NCBI RefSeq assembly: GCF_006717045.1
Contig: NZ_VFPH01000002.1
Location: 1,922,001 to 1,986,000 of the forward strand
Length of the DNA stretch: 64,000 nt
Direction of reading: 5' to 3'
DNA from: Pseudonocardia cypriaca
GTDB taxonomy: Bacteria > Actinomycetota > Actinomycetes > Mycobacteriales > Pseudonocardiaceae
Positions 41,938 through 51,032 of the stretch are shown piece by piece. A model generated the notes under the pieces. The model was given only the letters and a program-made list of their open reading frames with translations, did no database searches and was not told where the DNA came from. Each line of letters opens with the position of its first letter. Positions within the stretch are counted from its first letter, which is position 1. Position numbers and translations under genes: made by a program.

Positions 41938-42626
41938 CCAGCGACAGCGGTGCGCCCCGGCCGTGGCGCCGCCCTCCGACGGCCCGGCGGGCCCGCCCTC
42001 GGACCTCGGAACACCCGGGGTCGCCGCACCTGCGGCCGGCACCGCAGGCCGGTCCCGGCCCCGCCGCCGACCGCACACGTGCCGACCTCGCCGCGCTCGG
42101 CCACCCGCACGCCGCCTCCGCTGCGCCGGCCGCCCTCCCGGCCCGCCGGGCCGACGCCGGGGCGCTGGCCGCGGCGTTCGGCGTCGACTTCCTGTCCTGG
42201 GACGAGAGCGACCCGGGGCGGCGGGGTCGCGCACTCGCGCCGTACGTCGCACAGCCGGTGCGGGAGGAGCGGCTCGCGGCCACGGGCTGGTCGGGAAGCG
42301 GGCGGCAGCGGGGTGAGCTCGCCCTCCCGGGCGCCGTGATCGCGCTCGCGGAGGACCGGCTGCTGGTGCACGTCCGGGTCCGGGTCACGCCCTTCCGCAG
42401 GTTGACGATGACGCCCACCTGCGTCCGGCGCAGCACCGACGTGCTCCCGTACCCGGCCGCGGCGCCGTCACCGAGCGATCCGGAATGGGTGGGGCTCGAC
42501 TCCTACTGGTACGAGCTCCTCGTCCCGGTCCGGGAGATCACCGACCAGTGGCGGGTGGACATCGGCGCGGTCATCGTGGTGCCGCCCCTGCCCACCGACG
42601 TGCGCGACGGGGTGGTTCCGCCGTGA
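41934..42626 (+). CDS. Possible TcpC/VirB8-like protein
   Basis: A 230-residue protein. The first 85 residues are Pro/Arg/Ala-rich and disordered. The folded part (about residues 85-225) has ALAAAFGVDFLSWDESDPGRRGRALAPYV and GVVDIGAV-type beta strands (VLVHVRVRVTPF, WYELLVPVREITDQWRVDIGAVIVVPPLP). This NTF2-like pattern recalls TcpC, the VirB8-type component of Gram-positive conjugation systems, but no membrane helix is seen and the match is tentative. It is coupled on both sides (ATGA, GTGA) and directly precedes an EspI-like ATPase. Confidence 0.5.
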   Translation: MTSDSGAPRPWRRPPTARRARPRTSEHPGSPHLRPAPQAGPGPAADRTRADLAALGHPHAASAAPAALPARRADAGALAAAFGVDFLSWDESDPGRRGRALAPYVAQPVREERLAATGWSGSGRQRGELALPGAVIALAEDRLLVHVRVRVTPFRRLTMTPTCVRRSTDVLPYPAAAPSPSDPEWVGLDSYWYELLVPVREITDQWRVDIGAVIVVPPLPTDVRDGVVPP

Positions 42627-43867
42627 CCGTGCAGTCCCACCGCCACCACCCCGGCCGCCCGCCCGAGCCACCGCTCGGCGAGGCACCTCCCGGCCCGGGC
42701 CGCCGGGCGACGTGGGCGGACACGCCGTGGCGCCCCGTCTCCCCCGCCTACGGCCGGAACGGCTACGACAGCGACGACCCGCCGACGGAGCCGATCCCGG
42801 TGATCCCCCCGGGTCCGGTCGTCCCCGACTGGAGCCGGCTCGCTCCCGTGCAGCCCTACCAGGCGTCGACGGGGTTCCTCCCCGCTGCCCAGATCGACGT
42901 CGCGAGCGACGCCGTGCTCACCGACGAGTCGCTGGTGCGGCACCACCGGGCCACGCCCACCGAGGGGTGGCGGCTCGCGCTGTACGCCGCGTCCGGGGGG
43001 CGCATCAACCCGGGGCAGAGCGCGCACGAGGCCGCGCGGCTGGAGCTGGTCCACCGCATCCGCCGCCCGTTGCCGGCACCGCACCGGGTCGCCGTCGTCT
43101 CGGTCAAGGGTGGCGTCGGGAAGACCACGGTCGCCGCCTGCCTGGGGCTCGTGCTCGCCGAGCTGCGGGGCGACCGGGTCGTTGCGCTCGACGCCAACCC
43201 CGACGCGGGCACGCTGTCCGAACGCCTCACCGGGCCCGGCGGTCCCACCGTCCGCGACCTCTACGAGGACATGCCCAACCTGAGCTCGGTCGCCGAGCTC
43301 ACCCGGTACACCCGCAGCGCGGGCCGGTTGCACGTGCTGGGCAGCGAGCAGGAGCCCGCGATGGGCGAGGCGTTCAGCGCGGAGGAGTACCTCGACGTCA
43401 CCTCGCTGCTCGAACGCTTCTACAACGTGATCATCACCGACTCGGGCACCGGCATGGTGCACTCGGCGATGGAGGCGACGCTCGCCACCGCCGACAGCCT
43501 GGTCGTGGTCGGCTCCCCCACGGTCGACGGCGCCAACCGGGCCAGCCGCACCCTGTCCTTCCTGGCCGACGAGGGCTACCGCGTGGCGGCCGAGCAGTCC
43601 GTCGTCGTGCTCTGCGGCGACCGGCACAGCCCGGACGTCGACCGCGCCCTCATCCGGTCCCACTTCGCGACCCGCTGCCGCGCGGTCGTCGACGTCCCGC
43701 CCGACCCGCACCTCTCCACCGGCGGCCGGATCGACCCGGCCCTGTGGCGGGGTCCCACCCGCGACGCCTGGTACCTCCTCGCGGCGCACGTCGCCGACGG
43801 GTTCGGGGCCCCGTCCCCGACGGCACCGGCGCCCCCGTTCGCGATGCCGATGCCCGACCCCGGGTGA
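42623..43867 (+). CDS. EspI/MinD-like P-loop ATPase
   Basis: A 414-residue ATPase. Residues 1-120 are proline-rich. RLALYAASGGRINPGQSAHE is the block that precedes the nucleotide site in ESX-associated EspI proteins. The deviant Walker A VSVKGGVGKTT lies at about residues 155-165, followed by VVALDANPDAGTL and the switch region VIITDSGTGMVHSAME. Such ATPases regulate type VII secretion or partition cargo. No WXG100 or EccC gene is in the window, so its partner is unclear. The GTG start overlaps the previous stop. Confidence 0.78.
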   Translation: MTVQSHRHHPGRPPEPPLGEAPPGPGRRATWADTPWRPVSPAYGRNGYDSDDPPTEPIPVIPPGPVVPDWSRLAPVQPYQASTGFLPAAQIDVASDAVLTDESLVRHHRATPTEGWRLALYAASGGRINPGQSAHEAARLELVHRIRRPLPAPHRVAVVSVKGGVGKTTVAACLGLVLAELRGDRVVALDANPDAGTLSERLTGPGGPTVRDLYEDMPNLSSVAELTRYTRSAGRLHVLGSEQEPAMGEAFSAEEYLDVTSLLERFYNVIITDSGTGMVHSAMEATLATADSLVVVGSPTVDGANRASRTLSFLADEGYRVAAEQSVVVLCGDRHSPDVDRALIRSHFATRCRAVVDVPPDPHLSTGGRIDPALWRGPTRDAWYLLAAHVADGFGAPSPTAPAPPFAMPMPDPG

Positions 43868-43949
43868 GCCCCATCCGGACGACCCCGATCCCGACGACCC
43901 CAATCCCGACGACGCAGGAACAAACCGACGTACGAGGACGGCGATACCG

Positions 43950-44795
43950 ATGGATCCGATGAAGAGCCGGAGGTGGATCGCTGCGGCTGCGCTCGCCGCC
44001 GCCGTGGTGTTCCTCGTCATGGTCACCGGCGAGCACGCGCCGGCGGCACCGGATGCCACGCCGGCGCCGGTCTCGTCGTCCGGGGCGGTGCTGGCATCCG
44101 ACGGCGGACCTCCCGAGAACGACGACGGCGACGATCGCGGCGGAGGTGGTGGCGGCGCGGTCGACGGCGACCGGGAGGAGGTCATCGGCGCCTTGCGGGG
44201 CCTGCTCGACTCACTCGGCATCGCGCCCGAGGAGCTCGTCGACGGGGCCGACAACTCCAGCTGCGGCAACGACAAGGACAACGGCGACAAGAACAACGGT
44301 GAGAACAACAACGGCAACGACAACAAGGACGACAAGAACAACGGCGAGGGCAACGGCGGCTGCGAGCAGTCCGAGCCCGCATCGTCCGGGCAGTCCGCCG
44401 CCGTCACGATCACGATCAAGGGCTTCGCGTTCGGGCAGCCGCTGACCGTCGCGCCGGGCGCCACGGTCGAGGTGGTGAACACCGATGCGGCGCCGCACAA
44501 CGTCACGGCCGCCGACGGGAGCTTCAAGACGTCCAACCTGAACCAGGACGAGAAGGCCACCTTCACCGCGCCGACCGCGCCGGGGCGCTACGAGTTCACC
44601 TGCACGCTGCACCCCGAGATGACCGGCACGCTGATCGTCGAGGCCGACGGCGGCGGGCAGGGCCGGTCGCGCTCGTCCGAGCCGACCACCGGGTCCCAAC
44701 GCGGCGGCTCCGGCGGCGAGCACGGCGGCTCCGGGCAGCACCATTCGACGGCGCCGGGCCGGGACGGCACGGGTGGCTCGTCCAATGGCTACTGA
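43950..44795 (+). CDS. Membrane-anchored cupredoxin (plastocyanin-like)
   Basis: A 281-residue exported protein. A hydrophobic segment at residues 9-26 serves as signal or anchor. A long linker rich in Asn, Asp, Lys and Gly (about 50-140) follows. The cupredoxin domain spans about 148-232, with type I copper ligands His183 (APHNVT), Cys218, His221 and Met224 (FTCTLHPEM). A Ser/Gly/His-rich tail ends the chain. It would carry one electron at the outer face of the membrane. Its place just before a flavohaem reductase gene (18 bases) suggests they exchange electrons. Confidence 0.85.
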   Translation: MDPMKSRRWIAAAALAAAVVFLVMVTGEHAPAAPDATPAPVSSSGAVLASDGGPPENDDGDDRGGGGGGAVDGDREEVIGALRGLLDSLGIAPEELVDGADNSSCGNDKDNGDKNNGENNNGNDNKDDKNNGEGNGGCEQSEPASSGQSAAVTITIKGFAFGQPLTVAPGATVEVVNTDAAPHNVTAADGSFKTSNLNQDEKATFTAPTAPGRYEFTCTLHPEMTGTLIVEADGGGQGRSRSSEPTTGSQRGGSGGEHGGSGQHHSTAPGRDGTGGSSNGY

Positions 44796-44813
44796 CGGGC
44801 GGGGTGAGGTGCG

Positions 44814-46157
44814 GTGACCAGCTCCCTCCAGACGCAGGCCGGGCCGGGATCGGTCGCGGCCGCACGGGACTCGGCGCGGCTGGTGCAACGCTGGCTCCTC
44901 GGCCTCGCCGTCGTGTTGCTGGCACCGATCGCGGTCCGCGTACTCGCGGGCGGTCCCGCACCGCTGTGGCCGATGCTGACCGACCTCACCGGTCTCGCGG
45001 CGCTCTCGGCGATGGTCTGCACGTTCCTGCTGGTCTGCCGGCTGCGGGCGCTGTCGCGGGCGGCCGGGATCACGGCGCTGCTGTCGGCCCACCGGAGCAT
45101 CGGTGTGCTCGCAGCTGGGAGCGTGGTGCTGCACATCGGCGTCGTCATCGCCGCCGACCCCGACAACGTGGTCCTGCTCACCTGGATCTACGCGCCGCCG
45201 CGCGCACGGGCCGCCACCCTGGCCACTCTCGCGCTCGCGGGCGTCATCGCGCTCGGCGTGCTCAGGGGGCGGGTCCGCCAGGACTACGAGCTGTGGCGCT
45301 GGGCGCACCTGGTGCTGGGAATGGCGGCGGTCGGGCTGTCGGCGCTGCACGTGCAGCTGGTCGGGGAGCTCGTGGCACACCCGGTGATGCGCTGGGTGCT
45401 GGTGGCGCTGGCCCTGGTGCTCACCGCCGGGCTCGCACACCGCCTGCTGGCGGCACGGCGCTCCAGCGAGCACGTCGTGCGGGAGGTCCGGCTCGACTCC
45501 GACAGCGTCTGCACCCTGGTCCTGGATCCGCGCGGCACCCCGCTCCGGTTCGCCCCCGGCCAGTTCGCGTGGCTGCGGCTCGCCCGGTCCGGCGGCGAGG
45601 AGCACCCGTTCACCATCGCCTCCTCGGCCGCGGGCGGCGGGTGCGCGTTCACGGTGCGCTCCACCGGCGACTTCGGCACGGTGCTGCGGAACCTGCCGCC
45701 GGGCTCGCCGGTGTGGGTCGACGGGCCGTACGGGTCGTGCAGCCTCGACCTCCTCCCCCAGCCCGCGTCCGGCGTCGCCATGATCGCGGCAGGCGTCGGG
45801 ATCACCCCGATGCTGAGCATGGTGCGCACGCTCGCCGACCGGCACGACCCGCGCCCCCTGCTCCTGGTCCGGGCCGCGGGCACGCCGCGCGAGCTGCTGT
45901 TCCGGCAGGAGCTCGGCCGGCTGGCGCAGCGGCTCGACCTCACCGTCGTCGAGGTCGTGCGCCAACCCCCACCGGGCTGGACGGGCGCCGCCGGCGACCT
46001 GGGCACGCCGCTGCTGCGCGCGGTCCTGCCCCACGCCGGTCAGCGCGCAGCCCTCGACTACTTCGTGTGCGGGCCACCCGGGTTCGTCACCGCCGTCACC
46101 CGCAGCCTGCTGGAGCTCGGCGTGCCGGAGCACCGCATCCACATCGAACAGTTCTGA
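44814..46157 (+). CDS. Ferric-reductase-like flavohaem oxidoreductase
   Basis: A 447-residue membrane enzyme. The N-terminal half has about six helices. Four histidines (H93, H107, H165, H179) form two H-X13-H pairs, the bis-haem pattern of ferric reductase/NADPH oxidase proteins. The C-terminal half is a ferredoxin-reductase module: FAD site EEHPFTIAS, NAD(P) sites AAGVGITPMLSMV and DYFVCGPPGFV. It would move electrons from cytoplasmic NAD(P)H across the membrane, perhaps to the cupredoxin or to Cu(II)/Fe(III). The GTG follows a G-rich site with GAGG. Confidence 0.85.
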   Translation: MTSSLQTQAGPGSVAAARDSARLVQRWLLGLAVVLLAPIAVRVLAGGPAPLWPMLTDLTGLAALSAMVCTFLLVCRLRALSRAAGITALLSAHRSIGVLAAGSVVLHIGVVIAADPDNVVLLTWIYAPPRARAATLATLALAGVIALGVLRGRVRQDYELWRWAHLVLGMAAVGLSALHVQLVGELVAHPVMRWVLVALALVLTAGLAHRLLAARRSSEHVVREVRLDSDSVCTLVLDPRGTPLRFAPGQFAWLRLARSGGEEHPFTIASSAAGGGCAFTVRSTGDFGTVLRNLPPGSPVWVDGPYGSCSLDLLPQPASGVAMIAAGVGITPMLSMVRTLADRHDPRPLLLVRAAGTPRELLFRQELGRLAQRLDLTVVEVVRQPPPGWTGAAGDLGTPLLRAVLPHAGQRAALDYFVCGPPGFVTAVTRSLLELGVPEHRIHIEQF

Positions 46158-46193
46158 ACAGTCCGAGCAGTTCTAGACGCGAAGGACGGGGCC

Positions 46194-48458
46194 GTGCGAT
46201 CACCTGTCTCGAGGGCCGCGCGCTGGGCCGGCGCACTCGTGCTGGCCGTCATCGTGATGGTCGCGGTGTTCAACTCGGGGGGCACCGGCGACAACGACGT
46301 CGCGGTCGACCAGCAGTCCAGCACCACCACCCGCACCGAGTTCGGGCCGCTCACGGCGTCCGACGTCGACCTGCTGGTGAAGGTGCGCCAGGCCGGGCTC
46401 TGGGAGACCCCCACCGGGCAGCAGATGCAGCAGCGGGCCGTGAACGCGGTGGTGCAGGAGGTGGGCAGGCGCATCTCGGTGGAGCACACCGAGCTCGACG
46501 CGATCGTCCGCCAGACCGCGGGCCAGCTCGGGGTCACGCTCCCCAGCCAGCCGTCGGCCCAGCAGCAGGGGTGGATGCAGGAGATCTCCGCGCAGAACGG
46601 TGCCGACTACGACCGCACAGCGGTGAACCTGCTGCGCCAGGCGCACGGCAAGGTGCTGCCGGCCATCGCCAACGTGCGCTCGGGCACCCGCAACCAGCTG
46701 GTCCGCGAGTTCGCGACCACGTCCGCCCAGTTCGTCACCCGCCACCACGAGTACCTCGAGAGCACCGGCCTCGTCGACTTCGAGGCGCTTCCCGAACCGC
46801 CCGCTCCCGCGGCGGTCCCGGCCCCGGCCGCATCCGCTGCGGCCGGGACCGGCGGCACCACGCCGGTGCTCACGGCGAGCGGGAGCCCGGCGAACGCGGA
46901 CGGTGGGGGGTTCGGCAGCGCGCTGGCCGCGGTCCGCGAGGTCTCGCTGTCGTCGTGGCTCGCCGCGGTGCTCGCGTTCGTCGCCGTCCTCGGCGGCGGG
47001 GCCCTGCTCGACATGCTGCTGCGCGACCGCTCCCGCCCGGCCGGCGCCGCACCCGCGGGACCCCCGCCCGCACGACCGTTCCCCGCGCCGCCGCCACGGC
47101 CGCCGGCACCGCCGCGCATCCGCCCACCCCGGCGCCGGCCCGCAGCCCAGCACCGGCCGGGAGGGCCTGCCGTGTTCGGCCTGCTCGTGGTCGGTGTGCT
47201 TGCGCTGCCCCCGGTGCTCGAGGGCGCCGTGTCCGCGCCCGCGCAGCCGTCCACCTCGGCGGCCGTCGCGGCCGGGTTCGCCACCCTCGACCCCGCCCCC
47301 GAACGGGTCCTCGCCCTGGTCGCCGCCACGAAGGACGAGCCGTCCGACGACGAGGGCGACAAGAACGACGACGAGGCCGAGAACGCCGAGAAAGCCGACG
47401 CCGGCGAGGGCGGCGACGCGCGCGAGGCGCTGAGCCAGGCGCTCGCCGACGGGCAGGGCGAGCGGGATGGCGGCGACGAGGAGAAGAACGCCGACCAGCA
47501 GGACGAGAAGAAGGAGGACGAGAAGAAGGAGGACCAGAAGGAGAACGCAGGCGAGGACGAGTTCCCCGGCCGGGAGAACGCCGCGCTGCCGTCGATCGCC
47601 GACTTCGCCGACATCGGTGAGGTCAGGCAGCTCGTCGCCGACCCCACCCCCGACGCGAACGCCTCCACCGGCACCTTCGTGGCCGAGTGCGGTCAGCCGG
47701 ACCCGTCGCTGCGCAACTCCGACAACTGGATCGCCGCGCCCGGCAAGCCGAACGGTGCCCAGCACATGCACGACTACCTCGGCAGCACCGCCACCGACTC
47801 GTCCACGGACGCGGGCGACCTCCTCGCGTCGAGGACGTCCTGCGACCTGGACAACCGCTCCACGTTCTTCTGGCCGGTGCTGCGCGACACCTCGCAGGTC
47901 GGCCCGGACGAGAACCAGGACGGCGGCGGCCTGGACGGCAACGTCGGGGAGATCCTCGAACCCGCGCAGGTCGTCATGCAGTTCCTCGGCAACCCGACCG
48001 GGCCCGTCTCACCGATGCCCCAGCTGTTGCGCGTCATCACCGGCGACGCCAAGGCCGTGACCAACGGGCCGGACAACGTGCGCGCCCAGTGGACGTGCCG
48101 CGGCTTCGAGGACCGGGCCACCACGCAGTACCCGCTCTGCCCGGACGGGAGCAGGCTGCTGCGCGTCCTCGACTTCCCGTCCTGCTGGGACGGCGAGAAC
48201 CTCGACTCGGAGGACCACCGCTCGCACATCGCGTTCGCCGACGAGGACACCGGGGCGTGCCCCCAGGACACGGTCGCGGTGCCGCAGCTGCGGATGATCC
48301 TCGCCTACGACCAGCCGGGTGGGCGCAACTTCGCGCTCGACGGGTTCCCCGACCAGCAGCACCACCCGGCCACCGACCACGGCGACTTCGTCAACGGCAT
48401 GCCCGACGAGCTGATGGACGCGGTCGTCGAGTGCCTGAACGAGGGTCTGCAGTGTTGA
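46194..48458 (+). CDS. DUF4142-DUF1996 fusion protein
   Basis: A 754-residue exported protein. After a signal anchor (residues 8-25), a DUF4142 four-helix, ferritin-like domain covers about 50-200 (LTASDVDLLVKVRQAGLWE, HTELDAIVRQTAGQLGVTLP). A membrane helix at about 265-280, a Pro/Arg stretch, a second helix at about 325-345, and a Glu/Lys/Asp-rich linker (390-470) follow. DUF1996 then fills 485-754, with FVAECG, HMHDYLGS, WPVLRD and SRLLRVLDFPSCWDG and several cysteines. The second half looks like a formerly separate secreted protein joined in frame. GTG start; it overlaps the next gene by seven bases. Confidence 0.78.
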   Translation: MRSPVSRAARWAGALVLAVIVMVAVFNSGGTGDNDVAVDQQSSTTTRTEFGPLTASDVDLLVKVRQAGLWETPTGQQMQQRAVNAVVQEVGRRISVEHTELDAIVRQTAGQLGVTLPSQPSAQQQGWMQEISAQNGADYDRTAVNLLRQAHGKVLPAIANVRSGTRNQLVREFATTSAQFVTRHHEYLESTGLVDFEALPEPPAPAAVPAPAASAAAGTGGTTPVLTASGSPANADGGGFGSALAAVREVSLSSWLAAVLAFVAVLGGGALLDMLLRDRSRPAGAAPAGPPPARPFPAPPPRPPAPPRIRPPRRRPAAQHRPGGPAVFGLLVVGVLALPPVLEGAVSAPAQPSTSAAVAAGFATLDPAPERVLALVAATKDEPSDDEGDKNDDEAENAEKADAGEGGDAREALSQALADGQGERDGGDEEKNADQQDEKKEDEKKEDQKENAGEDEFPGRENAALPSIADFADIGEVRQLVADPTPDANASTGTFVAECGQPDPSLRNSDNWIAAPGKPNGAQHMHDYLGSTATDSSTDAGDLLASRTSCDLDNRSTFFWPVLRDTSQVGPDENQDGGGLDGNVGEILEPAQVVMQFLGNPTGPVSPMPQLLRVITGDAKAVTNGPDNVRAQWTCRGFEDRATTQYPLCPDGSRLLRVLDFPSCWDGENLDSEDHRSHIAFADEDTGACPQDTVAVPQLRMILAYDQPGGRNFALDGFPDQQHHPATDHGDFVNGMPDELMDAVVECLNEGLQC

Positions 48459-49489
48459 CCCGCGCCGTTCTGAACCGCGAAGCCGTGACCACCCTGCCCC
48501 GGGTGGCCCTCGGCCCGGTCGGGTGGTGGGCGGTCATGGCGCTGGGCGCCACCGTCGCCGGGGTGGTGCTGGCCGCGTCGGCCGACGGGTCGCTGCCCGC
48601 CACCACGGCGCTCGCGGTCACGGTGAACCGGGCGCTGGTGGACGTGGCCGGGGTCGCGGTGGTCGGCATCGCGCTGCTCGAGGTGCTGCTCCCGCCCGGA
48701 GACCGGCGGGCGGCGCCGGTGCTCGCCCGAACCGGACGTGCGGCGCTCGTCGCCGCCGGCGGGTGGCTGGTGGCCGTCCTGGTCGCGATCGTCCTCGGTG
48801 CCGCCGCCGCGTTCGCCCGCCCGGTCACGGCGGTCGGGGCTGACGAGCTGGTCACCTGGACCACGCGGCTCGGCGCGGGCCAGGGCATGTTGCTCGTCGC
48901 CTGCGCCACCGCGCTCGTCGTGGGCTGCACGGTCGTCCGGGTGCGCAGGCCGGGGCTCGTCCCCCCGCGGGTGGTGCTCGCCGTCGCCCTGTTCGCGATC
49001 ATCACGCCCGCGGTCACGGGCCACTCCGGTGCGGTGCACGCGTACCAGGTGGTCGCCGTCGTCGGCGTCGGCGTCCACGTCGCGGCCGCGGCCGCGTGGG
49101 TCGGCGGCCTCGGCGCGATCCTGGTGCTGGTCGCGTCCCGGCGCGGCCTGCTCGTCGCGGTGCTGCCCCGCTTCTCCCGGTTGGCCGCGGCGTGCATCGC
49201 CGCCGTGGCCGTCACCGGCGTGCTCACCGCCGCGGTCCGGCTGCCGCCCGCGCTGGCGCACGTCCGCTGGGAGGCGGCCGTGCAGCTCTACCTCGCCACC
49301 GGCACGGGGCAGCTCCTGGTGGCGAAGACCGCGGCGCTGGGCATCATCGGGTGCCTCGGCTGGCTCACCCGGCGCCGGATGGCCGCCAGCCGCGTGCCGC
49401 TGCTGCTCTGGGCCGGGTACGAGGTGACGTTGATGGCCGTGGCGCTCGGCCTGGCCGCCGCCCTCACGCAGACGGGCAGCGGCCACTGA
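48452..49489 (+). CDS. CopD-like copper resistance membrane protein
   Basis: A 345-residue protein with about eight membrane helices. The CopD region includes ITPAVTGHSGAVHAYQVVAVVGVGVHVAAAAAWVGGLGAILVLV, with the two conserved histidine groups, and FSRLAAACIAAVAVTGVLTA. CopD moves copper through the inner membrane, or in YcnJ-like proteins takes part in copper uptake. The GTG lies inside the end of the upstream gene (overlap seven bases). It is the last gene of the cluster, followed by a hairpin. It supports a copper role for the whole cluster. Confidence 0.85.
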   Translation: MLTRAVLNREAVTTLPRVALGPVGWWAVMALGATVAGVVLAASADGSLPATTALAVTVNRALVDVAGVAVVGIALLEVLLPPGDRRAAPVLARTGRAALVAAGGWLVAVLVAIVLGAAAAFARPVTAVGADELVTWTTRLGAGQGMLLVACATALVVGCTVVRVRRPGLVPPRVVLAVALFAIITPAVTGHSGAVHAYQVVAVVGVGVHVAAAAAWVGGLGAILVLVASRRGLLVAVLPRFSRLAAACIAAVAVTGVLTAAVRLPPALAHVRWEAAVQLYLATGTGQLLVAKTAALGIIGCLGWLTRRRMAASRVPLLLWAGYEVTLMAVALGLAAALTQTGSGH

Positions 49490-49490
49490 G

Positions 49491-49516
49491 GAAGCCTGCG
49501 GCCCACATGCGGGCTT
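49491..49516. terminator. Probable terminator after the copper/redox cluster
   Basis: GAAGCCTGC and GCGGGCTTC form a stem with one mismatch around CGGCCCACAT, just after the CopD-like stop codon and before the 3' end of the convergent Nramp-related gene. Confidence 0.5.
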
Positions 49517-49535
49517 CTCAAACACATTCTGAGGA

Positions 49536-51032
49536 TCAGAAGGTCACCAGCGGGTCTCCGAAGAAGTCGGCGACGAAGTTCACGAAGAAGAACCCGAAGA
49601 ACAGGAAGTTGAGCACCAGCAGCACGTAGTGCCACGGCCGCGGCCGGGCCGCGCGCGGCAGCCTGCTGTTCAGGTACATCAGCATGAACGGGAAGATCAG
49701 CGCGCCGAGGTTCGACATGTTCGCCGAGAACTGCACGAGCGCCACGGGCAGCGCGAGGTGGATGATGATCGAGATCGCGATCAGCAGCGTGATCATGAAC
49801 GGGTAGTAGAAGCGGCGCGGGTCCCGCTCGATCAGCTCACGCATGCGCGGGCTCACCGCCGGTGCGGCGTCGGTGACCACGCGGACGAGGCCCTCGAAGA
49901 TGCCCAGCTGGGTGGAGAACAGCACCAGCACGCCCATCAGCAGCATCAGGTAGAACATCCCCTGCCCGTACTCCGGCTGCAGCGCGCTGGCGACGAACGT
50001 GGGGACGTTGGCCGTGGTGGGCTGCTGTCCGGACAGCGCAACCGCCTGCGCCATGAGCACCGTCGGCAGCAGCATGCCGAGGATCGCGCCCACGAAGAAC
50101 ACGCCCCACATGTCCACCATCAGCAGCCGGTACCAGCGGCGCCACAGGCCCGCGTTGCGCTCGTCGTCGGGGAACGTGACACCGACGGAGAGCAGCTCGC
50201 GCTGGCTGCCGCGCAGGCCTGCGATGAACCCGGCACGGTGCCCCATGCCGTAGCCCTTGTCGCGGTAGTGGCTCATCAGGTACCAGTTCAGCCCCGACGC
50301 CATCGCGGTGAACCCGGCGAGCGCCCCGAGCTGCGTGGCGCTGATGCCGGCGGGTGGGGCCGCTGGCGTGACGAACCCCCGGATGCCCTCCCACCACACG
50401 CTCCACGGCACGACCACCAGGTCCACGATGATCAGGACCACCAGGATCGCGCCCACCATCACCCAGTTCGACAGCTCGAGCGCCCGGCTGATCCGCTGGG
50501 CCGTGGCGGCGATCAGGAAGACCACGACGAGCAGCCCGATCGCGTACCAGCGCGTCTGCTGCATCTCGCCGGCTTCCGCGACCCGGCCGTTCACCAGCGC
50601 GAACAGGCCCTGGCCTGCGGAGGCCGCCCATCCGCCCGCGATGAACGCGAAGATCACGATGAACGCCGCGACGGGGACCCAGAACAGCTTCCCGGGCGGC
50701 ACCCGGCCCCATCCGACGGTGTCCGTCTCGCCGGTCGCCATGATGTAGCGGGCGCACTCGACGTTGTAGAACGTCTGGAGCAGGGCCGATATGAGGATCA
50801 CCCAGCCGACCCCGACGAAGCCGTACTGCCCGACGGCCTGCGGCCCGAGCAGCCACTCGCCGCTGCCGATCGAGACGCCCAGCGCGATCAGGCTGGGCCC
50901 GATCGCGTACATCACCAGCTCGCGCGCACCGATCTTGCGGACTTTGAACACTTCCTCCGGCGTCGGCAGATCCGCCACCGCGAGATCTGGTCGGCTGACG
51001 CCGAGCGGATAGGTCCTCTGCACCTCGGTCAT
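49536..51032 (-). CDS. Nramp-related transporter lacking the canonical metal motif
   Basis: A 498-residue protein with about 12 helices and the LeuT-like Nramp fold. The position of the helix 1 metal motif DPGN reads GSGE (SLIALGVSIGSGEWLLGP), and the helix 6 MPH position reads GLNWYLMSHY. It may therefore be an Nramp-related transporter moving something other than Mn/Fe. The ATG at 51032 follows GGAGG; an earlier in-frame GTG/ATG is possible. Upstream, GGTCAC occurs three times in 50 bases (51064-51110). Confidence 0.8.
   Translation of the reverse strand: MTEVQRTYPLGVSRPDLAVADLPTPEEVFKVRKIGARELVMYAIGPSLIALGVSIGSGEWLLGPQAVGQYGFVGVGWVILISALLQTFYNVECARYIMATGETDTVGWGRVPPGKLFWVPVAAFIVIFAFIAGGWAASAGQGLFALVNGRVAEAGEMQQTRWYAIGLLVVVFLIAATAQRISRALELSNWVMVGAILVVLIIVDLVVVPWSVWWEGIRGFVTPAAPPAGISATQLGALAGFTAMASGLNWYLMSHYRDKGYGMGHRAGFIAGLRGSQRELLSVGVTFPDDERNAGLWRRWYRLLMVDMWGVFFVGAILGMLLPTVLMAQAVALSGQQPTTANVPTFVASALQPEYGQGMFYLMLLMGVLVLFSTQLGIFEGLVRVVTDAAPAVSPRMRELIERDPRRFYYPFMITLLIAISIIIHLALPVALVQFSANMSNLGALIFPFMLMYLNSRLPRAARPRPWHYVLLVLNFLFFGFFFVNFVADFFGDPLVTF

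Noticed and set aside
44230..44370. Asn/Asp/Lys-rich stretch in the cupredoxin gene considered as a frameshift
   Set aside because: The frame stays open on both sides and continues into an intact cupredoxin domain, so it is a low-complexity linker.
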